From: Ashinkailepas kermadecensis
Lineage: Eukaryota > Arthropoda > Thecostraca > Neolepadidae
Length of the DNA stretch: 64,000 nucleotides
NCBI GenBank assembly: GCA_034440615.1
Contig: JAOTOM010004344.1
Location: 204,854-268,853 of the forward strand
Reading direction: 5' to 3'
The translations under genes were made by a program, and so were the position numbers. This document shows, piece after piece, positions 36,549 through 46,160 of this stretch. The notes below the pieces were generated by a model. The model was given only the letters and a program-made list of their open reading frames with translations, had not been told where the DNA came from and searched no databases. How positions within the stretch are numbered: position 1 is the first letter of the stretch; each line of letters starts with the position of its first letter.

Positions 36549-36785
36549 TGGCCTGATCACTGTTCTGCCACAACGAATCACGAAGGTCGGGTCTGACCAC
36601 TGCCATGCCATAACGAATCACGAAGGTCCGGCCTGATCACTGTCCTGCCACAACCAATCACGAAGGTCGGGCCTGATCACTGTTCTTCCACAACGAATTG
36701 CGAAGGTCGGGCCTGATCACTGTCCTGCCACAACGAATTGCGAAGGTCGGGCCTGATCACTGCTTTACCTCAACGAACCACAGAT
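36549..36785. repeat. 40-bp minisatellite, about six units
   Basis: The unit 'gcctgatcactgttctgcca' plus 'caacgaatcacgaaggtcgg' is 40 bp, repeated with few changes. Confidence 0.92.
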
Positions 36786-37265
36786 GTTCAAATAACGATC
36801 CTGCGTTTTTTTCTCGAAAAGAGTTTTGTCGTTCTCCATGAGCGTGGTGTCGTTGCACTCAGCCTTTAGTCTGCGCTGCGTTATCGAGACATTTCTTACC
36901 GAACATAAATTTAATGGCGGCATATATAATTCGTAATATTATTAGAAAAGTAGATATTAGTACGAAATATTGCTTTAAAAATTGCACTAGCCCAAGAATA
37001 ACGGACTGCACTATCTTTGTTTACTTGGACAGTAGCTATTTTTTTAATCTAAGGCAGAGGAAGACATAGATAACGAGCATTTCGCCAGTCCTCACACGAT
37101 CAAATATGTGTTTTAAGACCACAGATGTTTTCCTGTCCGGCGTTCTTTGATCTGTGGCTCCGCCACCACGGGGACGGTGACCGCGTCACCTTAACTTTGA
37201 GCAAGGGGATTGTACCCCGCATATTTTAGGGGCGCCACATGAGATCCTCTTCAGAGACATGGGTA
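36786..37265. other. No gene seen
   Basis: Spacer without recognisable features. Confidence 0.4.
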
Positions 37266-37269
37266 GTCT

Positions 37270-37745
37270 TCAAGTCAGAGTTAAAATAATGGTTTTTCAT
37301 TAGGTGTGAGATGTCAAGACGAGTATAGTAGGATGTCGAAGTTTGTCATGGAAGCGATGTCGCTGAACACGTTCTTTCAACACAATTTTGATCCAACAGT
37401 GTACTCATACATGTACTTTTTTGCTTGTTACCGGATACCTAATTGAGTTTAACTTTTTAACGATAACGATGCAAAATACCTATGCTTACCAATTAATGTT
37501 GTATGACAGATCACATCATAGGTAATCCTTTAACCTGGAATTGTGTTAAGACATGTTGGTGTATCATGATCTGCAATGGTCGGTATAAGCATGATACTTC
37601 TCAACGAGTCTACTAGAAATTAGATATGAATAACTCATACTAATGAAGAAGCACGATGTATGGACACTTCTTTGGAAGGGATGTCGATTAAGTGTTCACC
37701 AAGTGGTATATTCCACCCTATTTCACAAATAATTTATCACTGCTT
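37270..37745. repeat. Dispersed repeat copy B
   Basis: Second copy of the repeat at 10960-12056, here without the LINE insertion: 'gttaaaataatggtttttca', 'ttaggtgtgagatgtc' on the left and 'aagtggtatattccacccta', 'aataatttatcactg' on the right. Confidence 0.75.
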
Positions 37746-39300
37746 CAGGTGCTAATGGAGACTGATGAGCAGCTATTACCACAGGACGTTTCCAAGTACC
37801 ATTGCAAAAGCCCCTGTATTGGCAACCTGAAAAGGGCTTTCTGACAACAAATGAGGCTCTTTCTAGCGCCACTGCGGATCTAGCGCCACTGTGGCATGGG
37901 ATGAGCTTCCGGAGCGACACAAGAGATCCACGACTATCACAAAAGGTTTTGCAAATGACAAAGGAGGTCCCTTTCTTAGTGCCATTACAGATCATCGAGC
38001 GGCACAGTACAGCGGATCTCTAGGGCATAGCGCTACCTGCACAGGCTCCCTGAAACCACAGGCATCACGAACAGGCTTCCAATCACCACAAGAGATCCCT
38101 GAGCGCCACCGACGACCTGAGAGCACCATATGAGGCTCTGAAAACCTGAGCACTAATGGAGGCTGTTCAACATCACAGGAGGCCTCGCGTTTCGTGACAT
38201 GCCTTCGTGATGACACAGGACGCCCACCATATCAGCACGACTGTCTTGGAAAGCTATGAGCTTAAACATGAAGGCATCTTGCTATTGAATAGGCACAGAA
38301 GGAGATCCCTGATCGCCAAAATGGCCTCCATATTGACATTGGAGGCCTCATTCCCAAGCACTACTGGATATTTCCGAACAACACAGGCGGAGATCCATAG
38401 TACCACAAGTAGAATCCGGGCACCACATGAGGCCTCTTACGGTCGTTGAAGGTCGCTGAAGAGCATCATGCACAAGGGATCCAAAAGCCACAAAAGACTT
38501 GCCAAACGATACAGGAGTGCCTCTGTGAGAGTCAATAGATCTTTGCCAGACCTTACTAGCCCAGGAGTCAATTGTTTATTGGGTGGCTCACGACGCACTT
38601 TATGTACAATCACGGCTAATGGTGCCGCCCACACTGTTTCTCCGGTGGGCAGCAGGATTGGGAGATGTCCCGAGTGGTGCGAGTGAAGAACCCGGGACCT
38701 TCGTATCCATAGCTCAACGCCTTTAACCACTCGGCCATGCCCGCCCCAGCCCAGGAGTCCAATGAGCGCCTCTGGAGACCCCACAGCACCACAACAGACC
38801 CTGGAAGCTACATGAGTCACCTGAGAACTACTGGAGACTGCTGAACACCGCAAGACACCCAAGCGCTACAAAAGCCCTTCGAAACTACCAAAAAAACATA
38901 CTTTCTGAGCGTGCTACAACGTAAGTAGCGTAGTTGTCACCATGAATAGTGCTGTTGGCAAGACGTTGAATTTCTGATCCAGAGACCCAAGTTCGAAGGC
39001 CACCGGTTCCAAAAGACTTCGACATATACGGTTCAGCAGAAATGTTTACTAACACATGCCCTTCCGAGGGCAACACACCTGACGGCGACGACGAACAACT
39101 GGTCGAAACGGTCTGTCCCGTCTGACGCACTAAACGAGAATAGTAGTCAGAACACTAAAACCTCGGAATAACAATGGAAAACGATCGAGACCATTTGCAC
39201 CACAACATTTATGCAGGCTCCACAGAGCTACTAGTGCCACCAAAGGTCTTAGACTTAGAGCATTCATAAAGTTATACCTCGCTCGCTTAGCGCTACTGGG
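37746..39300. repeat. Degenerate 'caccacaagagatcc' repeats
   Basis: Variants of 'caccacaagagatccctgag' and 'ccacatgaggcctc' recur at about 30-40 bp for more than 1 kb, old and diverged, interrupted by a SINE at 38571-38747. Confidence 0.5.
38559..38759 (-). mobile_element. tRNA-derived SINE (family 2), copy 2
   Basis: Same family as 35320-35497: 'gggtggctcacgacgcactt', 'gtgccgcccacactgtttct', 'cgagtggtgcgagtg', A box complement 'ctttaaccactcggcc' (38721-38736). The 12-bp flank 'agcccaggagtc' occurs at 38559-38570 and 38748-38759 as a target duplication. Confidence 0.9.
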
Positions 39301-40185
39301 GACCATTCAACGTGCTTGGTGGTAAAACTGACAACCCTGCAGCATTGAACATCAGAGAAGAACTCAGAATGCGACGAAAAACATTCCTATTGACAGAAGG
39401 CATACTTTTCAGCAACCCCGGGAGAACTATAGGCAGTAAAGCTCCTAAACATCGTGTACATGATGTTTCCGAGTGGACAAATAATTTCCTAATGCCACCA
39501 TTGTTATTGCGCTAGTGACTGAAGACCTGTGAGCCATGAGCATAGGAAAAGTGGGCCAAGGAGGCTTAGCTCCAACCTTTGGGTGCAAAAGCCAGCAATG
39601 ATAACAGCCCTTCCCCTCCCCTTCGCTTCTCTGAAGGACAAGATAAACCAAAATAATCCGGAAGTTCTTTACTGTAAAAAGTGAAGTTGATTCACATGGA
39701 AGTCTTGTAAATTTAAGCACAGTTTCGATACTGACAAGCAGAGGTAAATTGAACTCAGGAAATAAAAGCCTACAATTTCATTTTCACAGCACATCACTCC
39801 CCCTCCATCCACCCCACTCAGTGGTTTTTCTTTGGGTCCGGTCCTAACGACCTGACCAGAAAATGAAAGTTTTCTGAAGACATGATGACTTGATATGGAC
39901 TCCCCCCCCCCCACACACACACACACTCACACACAGACACTTTTTGAAGAACTCATACGCCCATGCTGGAACGGTCCAGAAGCTCCATATGAGGCCCAAT
40001 GACAGGAGACCCACAGGAGACGCCATAATAGGAGACCCTATCACCCATGTATCCCACCATCGTCTTCAAGCCCGTGGCAGTCTCTGTTTTCACCTGCCAA
40101 GTCAGAATCAATGGCTACCCAGCATATCCACTTTGTCATAATATGATAAGCCCACAAACTATAGCATGAACTATAGTATAAATAG
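39301..40185. other. No gene seen; short (CA)n
   Basis: A C-run followed by (CA)n at about 39903-39935. No coding region recognised. Confidence 0.4.
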
Positions 40186-40285
40186 TATGTGTTATACTAT
40201 ATACTATATCATTTATACTATAGTACATATAACATACTATAGTACATATAACATACTATAGCATAAACTATATATATATATATAA
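40186..40285. repeat. AT-rich palindromic repeats
   Basis: 'catactatagtacatataa' is repeated in tandem (about 20-bp period) among self-complementary 'tatactata' words, then (TA)n. Confidence 0.8.
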
Positions 40286-40367
40286 GGTAAGACTAAAGGT
40301 CTTTCACCAAGCCAGGGATCCAAACCCTATTTTCAGGACATATGTTCAGATTGAATAGGGGGATGAA

Positions 40368-40440
40368 CCAGTTGTTAGTTAGTTAGTTATTTGGCTTTAG
40401 GGCGCTTCGACCAGAATTGATCATTCGCGCCCAGGAGCAC
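40368..40440 (-). mobile_element. SINE/LINE 3'-tail fragment with (TTAG)n edge
   Basis: 'gttagttagttagttatttg', then 'ggcttcgaccag'-like sequence and 'gatcattcgcgcccagg', match 22222-22290. It probably ends in a simple (AACT)n tail on the minus strand. Confidence 0.5.
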
Positions 40441-41074
40441 TTGAACCAAGACACACTGCATGGTTATATTTCTAACTCAAGCAATTCCAAACGACTACTT
40501 TTCAAACCAGCCAACATCACGCTGCTATAAAGCTGGCATATGCTTTATAAATGATGCAAAGGTGTTGAAGCAGATTCAAACTCCATTCAGCATATGCCCA
40601 TTGGCCTGATGGTTGAAGTGGAAAAAATGTGGTGCTTAAGGCCCGAAATATATGGAAATCTTCTCACCTGCCTAAAAGAACAAGAATCTTAACATGGAAA
40701 TAAAACAAAAACAAAACATGTTAAAGATGTACATGTCTTCATTAAGTATCACTTTGAGTCTTAAGCTGCTACATACCAGTAGATGCCACTTAATGGTCTC
40801 AAAGCTGTAGTGCATCAGCATGCACCAGCACATACATGCAGCACATTAGATCACACAAACACACAGACAATACTCAACTGAGATTACTGTACTTTGCAGA
40901 TCAGTATGCTGGTGTGCCTTATCAAGCAGATGGTTAATGACCAAATTCAACCACATGACAACTCATGACTTCAGAAAGTTGCTACCTTGCCCCACTGGTG
41001 TTCCTAGGGATATTGAGTGGGGAGACAGCACTGAATTATGCATACAACACTTTATGATAACACAACACATGTAT
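40441..41074. other. AT-rich spacer
   Basis: No gene or repeat recognised; the base composition is markedly more AT-rich than the left part of the window. Confidence 0.4.
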
Positions 41075-41093
41075 CTTACCCAAACATTGCAGG

Positions 41094-41326
41094 CCATCTC
41101 CTGACCATTACAGTGAGAAATCAGAAAGGAAGTTGTGGAATGTAATGTTGAAAAACATTAGTATCCAGAAATACTATGGTCCTGAATTTGAAATATATGA
41201 AGACTCAGAAATACATGGCACTACCAGTATTTTTAATGATATTGTCTCAGATTTACCAATGTCATCTTCTTTCATTTCTGACATGGTGGCAGCTGCATCA
41301 CCTCATCATAGTGTAGTTGACTGTTC
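41094..41326 (+). CDS. Candidate internal exon, unknown gene
   Basis: After a plausible acceptor (cttacccaaacattgcag, ending at about 41093) one frame stays open to a possible donor (ggggtgtgtag, near 41327-41331). It reads PSPDHYSEKSERKLWNVM, then KYYGPEFEIYEDSEIHG and later SFISDMVAAASPHHSVVD. Acidic and aromatic residues give it a protein-like composition unusual for the AT-rich surroundings. I do not recognise a family and no linked exon is visible. It may equally be old LINE or other decayed coding sequence. Confidence 0.3.
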
Positions 41327-41584
41327 TGGGGTGTGTAGAAATACACAACTTTTAACAAATGCATGATAATTTTTGTGAGTAGCCAACCTTGAAGAGTTAT
41401 GAGATCCAACAGCCATGAACATTGCACAATTTAGCATCTGCAAGTTCTTTGATTTATTATTTGGGCTTAAGGGCACACTGACTACGATGTCATTTAGCAA
41501 GTTATCTGCAAGTTATATCTGCAAGTTCTGTAAGGTTAGCTGATGATCCATATGCCATATATACATACGTATGCCTATATATGT

Positions 41585-41898
<314 letters not shown>

Positions 41899-41900
<2 letters not shown>

Positions 41901-42430
41901 GGGTACTGCAATCATACTAATTAGGGGTATTGGCACCTGAAAATGATGAATATGACATTGGTTTTGCAAAATATTATGCCCATACTTAAAAAAACGGGAT
42001 TTTGGAATGTTTTTTCTTGTTATCATAGGCCTCTAAAGGTTTGCCTTTAGGTTTAATTAAAGTTTAATCAACCTAATTTAATTAATTTTTTTATTAAATT
42101 TAAGTTAAATTTTATTTGATTAAATTTGTAATTAAATTTAAATTAATTTAATTAAAGCCTTTAGGTTTAATTAGGTTTAATTAGGTTTAATTAAATAAAA
42201 GGTTTAATTTCCATTGAAATGCTGTTTGCTTCCATATGAAGGAATTTTCACAATGCCCACCGAGTCTGTCCATGTCCCAAAACCGATGATAAAAGGCCTT
42301 ATAACTTCGGCTGGAAGATGTTTTGGACCGAACGGAGTATGAGGTAAGTGATTTCTTGACATGGTCTTCAAAACTGCTATCTCAGTTAAAATCCCATTAT
42401 AAAGGTGGTTAGTTTCCTTTAATATGAACT
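41899..42430. other. AT-rich spacer with (TTTAATTAGG)n-like words
   Basis: 42050-42200 has 'ggtttaattaggtttaatta' and related words. No gene. Confidence 0.5.
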
Positions 42431-42718
42431 AACATTCAGATGTCTTAGATAGTCAAACACCCATTGGTTTATGTGATCCAACATCTGTAGGTCTTACATG
42501 ATCAAGCATTCATAGGCTTTAAGTGTTCTAGCATCCTGTCTTTATATAGAAGCCCATGCATACAAAACAGGAAAAATGCATGCACTGGACAGAAAAACAT
42601 ATTCTTGACCACAAATTGCCCTTGAGGCATCTTCTAAAATTTACCCAGCATCCATAGGTTGCATGTAATCAGAGATCTGCAGGTCTTATGCTATCAAAAA
42701 TTCACAGGTTGCATACTG
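42431..42718. repeat. Degenerate ~28-bp repeats, 'acatgatcaagcattcatag'
   Basis: Words such as 'taggtcttacatgatcaagc' and 'attcataggctttaag' recur. The same family appears at 50985-51115, on the far side of the GC-rich insertion. Confidence 0.55.
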
Positions 42719-43372
42719 TGCATATGTCAGGCCACATTTGGAATACTGTGTACAAGCTTGGTCCCCTAGTTATGAGAAAGATTGTTGGCTTTTAGAGAGA
42801 GTACAAAAGAGGGCAACAAAAATGGTTAATGGTATAGGCAACCTGGCATATGAGGAAAGACTGAAGAAATTGAATATGTTTTCACTTAGATATAGAAGGT
42901 TGGTTGGTTATTGGTTTTACGACACGTCGACCGTTGAGTCATATAGCGTCGCCAATCTCTCACGCCGATTGCTCGCGGGCGAAGAGTAGCGACAGGTGAG
43001 ACTCGAACCCACAATCTTTCGATTGTGAGATGAGTATCTTACCCCAAGACCACTCGTCCCCTTAGATATAGAAGGCTGAGAGGAGATCTCATCGAGGTTT
43101 TTAAATTTGTTCATGGTCAGGAACAGGGATATCTCAGGGAAATGTTTGAATTTAACAGAAATGATGCAATTAGAGGTCATCAATTCAAAATTAAAGTTAA
43201 TCACAGCAGGACAAGGTTAAGACAGTCTTTCTTCACCAACAGGGTAGTAGAACACTGGAACCAGCTGCCAGGAACCATTGTCAGTAGCAACACACTGACC
43301 ATCTTTAAAAATGGCATAGACAATCATTATCAGACTAGGGGGATTGTTTTTCTGTATTCCAGGGAGGGTTGA
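42719..43372 (+). pseudogene. LINE ORF2 C-terminal fragment, interrupted by a SINE
   Basis: Frame: AYVRPHLEYCVQAWSP, then LLERVQKRATKMVNG, YEERLKKLNMFSLRYRR, then (after the SINE) RGDLIEVFKFVHG and FFTNRVVEHWNQLPG, to a stop near 43370. These words (RPHLEYCVQAWSP, VQKRATK, RGDLIE, VVEHWNQLP) typify the region after the reverse transcriptase of CR1/L2-like LINEs. The reading frame is intact apart from the SINE, so the fragment is fairly young. It is 5' truncated at about 42719. The 3' UTR probably continues into the 166-bp repeats that follow. The clade needs alignment to confirm. Confidence 0.88.
42885..43075 (-). mobile_element. tRNA-derived SINE (family 1) nested in the LINE
   Basis: The SINE body is 42900-43060, read on the minus strand from GGGGACGAGTGGTCTTGGGG, with B box GGTTCGAGTCT (complement at 42999-43009), the body 'gtcgccaatctctcacgccg' (plus strand), and a short 'ccaataaccaaccaa' tail. 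Exact 15-bp direct repeats 'cttagatatagaagg' (42885-42899 and 43061-43075) flank it and are the target duplication. Removing the SINE restores the LINE frame. Confidence 0.95.
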
Positions 43373-43394
43373 TCAACAGGGAGGAGTTGGGAGT

Positions 43395-43830
43395 TGGGAG
43401 GAGTTTGTAATTGTTGAGTGTGTTATGCAATAGCAAGTGAGTCTCTTATTAAGTCTAAATGCTTTATAACTTTATATAGGGTGTACCTAGCAGTGGATTC
43501 AGCACCTTCCTTCTGGATGTGATACTGATGAGATTGTCTATGGTAGCACAATGGGTATGATGGGAGGAGTTTGTAATTGTTCAGTGTATTATGCAATAGC
43601 AAGTGAGTCTCTTATTAAGTCTGAACACTTTATGAATTTGTGTGGGATGTGCCTAGCAGTGGATTCGGCACCTTCCTTCGGGATGTGATGCTGATAAGAT
43701 TGTCTATGGTGGCACGATGGGTATGATGGGAGGAGCTTGTGATTGTTGAGGGTGTTATGCGGTAGCAAGTGAGTGGTGCTAGATAGGCTGGGATATATAG
43801 CTTCCTAGGAACTTTGGATAAGGGATGTAT
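43395..43830 (+). repeat. 166-bp tandem repeat, three units
   Basis: 'gtttgtaattgtt' recurs at 43403 and 43569, and as 'gcttgtgattgtt' at 43735, exactly 166 bp apart. Units include 'atgcaatagcaagtgagtct' and 'cagtggattcagcaccttcc'. The third unit turns into 'tgctagataggctgggatat', found again at 50819. Position suggests a LINE 3' UTR that has expanded. Confidence 0.85.
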
Positions 43831-44063
43831 TTGATCTCCTGTGAGGCATTCATAAGTTCTCCGTATTTTGTCGCAATAAAGAACATGATTCGTTGGGTAC
43901 ACAACACAGACACACACACATATGTACATACACACAATAATTATCGAGCATGCTTAATGTTAATGAGGTCTAATGGCTGCAATGGTGATGTATAACAATA
44001 TGAACAACAGCCCATGTATTACAATCGGCGAGCGGTCGCGCGCCCAGCAGCGATCCTGCCGCG
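43831..44063. other. Left flank of the GC-rich insertion, with (CA)n
   Basis: Contains AATAAA on the plus strand (43874, perhaps a LINE tail) and (CA)n at 43902-43934. On the minus strand this is the presumed 3' UTR of the fusion frame; I see no minus-strand AATAAA or poly-A tract. Confidence 0.5.
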
Positions 44064-46160
44064 TCAGCACACGAAGTTCGGCGCAGGAGCGTTCTGACCG
44101 CCGCCGCAGCCAGTCGACTGGGGCGGCGGGTCGTCGCCGTCACGGGGCCCACCGACCGTCCAGCCGGCACCGGTCGCCGGTCGGCTACCGCGCCGGTACG
44201 CGCCGTTGTCGCTCTGTACCTCGAGCCACAGCGACGCCGGCAGCTGCTCGTGCCGCGACTGTGGCGGACTCGCCGCGTCGCCGTCGCACCGCCGGTAGAA
44301 GAGCATGTAGGGCGCGTCGGTTGGCGTGCCGGCGCCGCCGCGGCCACCCCAGGCGTCCAGGTGACCGACCGACAGCGGTGTCACGTAGTTGTCGTCGAGG
44401 CGGCACCAGACGGACGGCGCGGCGTCCGGGCCGGTGGCGTCGGATGACCTCGCCACGCAGTAGTAGTGGCCGGCGTCCAGCGAGCCGCCGCGGTGCACCA
44501 CCAGTGCATACAGCCGGAACTGGACGGCCGGCCGGCCGCGCACCGGCACCCACAGCTGCTCCGTCAGCGCCACGGGTGTCAGCACCTTGCGGCGCACGCC
44601 TGTGCCACGCTCGAACAGGAAGCGCACCAGCGAGATGACTAAGTAGTGCGGCGGCTGTAGAATTTGCAGCTGTCGGTCGGCGTCGCGCAGTTCAGAGCAC
44701 CGCTGACAGTGGTATTGGTTCTCGCCGGACAGCCGCTCGGCTGCCAGATACTGCCCTAGCAGATCAGACACCTGGAGGTCGGCACGAGGTTGAGACGGCA
44801 GAGAGTCCGGCACGGCCAAGTGCAGGTCGGTGATGCTGTCCAGGTGGCGCGACACAGAGCCGCACGTGCAGCACGTGCAGGTCGTCTCGGCACTGCCGGC
44901 CAACAGACGCTGCACCAGAGTCGGAGCTGGTAGCGGCGGCGGGTCAGTGGCACGACCGCCGCCGACCGTCGGCTGTCGAGAGTCGCCGGACAGGACATCA
45001 CCACCACGGCGGGACGGTGGTGGTTCCTGGGAAGTACAACCCCCGCTGAGGTTGGCTTGGAGCGCGCCGCACTGTCCGGCGAGCCGAGCGTCACACGGGG
45101 CTGCGCCGCCGCTCGACCATCGAGGCCGACATTTGAGGCCGGCGGACGGGCGCGTTAGTGCACTGTCGTCCCGAGTTGCGGCAGGTAGGGCAAACGGAGG
45201 TCGTGTCTGCTGACCACCGTCCGCCAGCGACGGCGCCAGTTGAGGCCGCGGTGACTGCGAAGCCTTGGAGGACGTATGCGGCTGTGGTTGACCAACGCCA
45301 GGTGGAGCCACGGACATCTCTTCGTGAAGCGCGTCCAAAAGGTAGCTGAGCAGCTCCGAGCAGTCTTGCTGGCGGCCCGCCTCCAGCCAGGGCGGCAGTG
45401 CGGTGCGTGTGAAGGCCGACGGTGAGAAGGCGGGCCGCTCCGAGAAGGCCAGGAACGCGAACACCCGCTGCAGTGCCGCCAGGTGGTGCTGGCACGGACT
45501 GGGCCGTGACGTCATCACTCCGTAGCGGAACTGTTCTGAGTGGAAGAGCGCCTGCAGCACAACGTTGATATAGCACGTGTTGCCGAGGTTTTTGAGACCT
45601 CGCCTCGGCGGTGGTGGCGACGACATGGCGGTGTGGCTCACGTCACAGCCGAGGTCGATGTCGGGGCCGGGGTCAGGACCCGGACCGGGACCGGACGGGT
45701 GGGACCATGCGGCCTGGGACGGTCGGGCACGGCTCTGTAGCGAGAGCGCCAGCGTCGGATGGTGTGCGGTCAGTGTCGGGTGGAGCCTCATCAGTGTGTA
45801 GGCCACGTCGGCCAGCTGTGCGCAATCGTCGCCGTGCGGGCTGGCCTCCTGTCTCAGCTGGTCCAGCAGCGACGGCAGGTGGGGCAGCACCTTATGGAAG
45901 ACTCCAGGTGAGTTTTGGGAACCCAGCAGCATCAGGGTAACCACTCGGAAGACAAAGCGGCGAACGGCCGGCAGAGAAAGCGCCCTGAACAGCTTATCAA
46001 CGCGGTCGATCACGAGCTGGTCGAGGTCGTCGGTGTGTCTCCGAGAGGCCAGCTTCCTCATCAGGCAGCAGAACCACGTGGCCAGCTGCGTGCAGCAAGG
46101 CCACAGCAGGAGCCGGTCGCAGAGCAGATCGATGCCACGCCAAATCGCCTCGTCACCGTC
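44064..46160 (-). other. USP38/USP35-type deubiquitinase module
   Basis: Cys box RRGLKNLGNTCYINVVLQAL with Cys1051; FAFLAFSERPAFSPSAF and RQQDCSELLSYLLDALHEE follow, matching the USP38/35 family rather than other USPs. Zinc cysteines C1285/C1288 and C1340/C1343 (CxxC pairs), His1420 in SLDAGHYYCVARS, Asp1445 in WCRLDDNYVTPLS, and APYMLFYRR complete the fold. The upstream helical stretch (KLFRALSLPAVRRFVF, VFHKVLPHLPSLLDQL) and the Asp-Pro- and Gly-rich C-terminus also resemble USP38. The family cleaves ubiquitin from substrates. All catalytic positions are present. The intronless state suggests reverse-transcribed origin, to be tested against the host USP38 gene. Confidence 0.92.
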
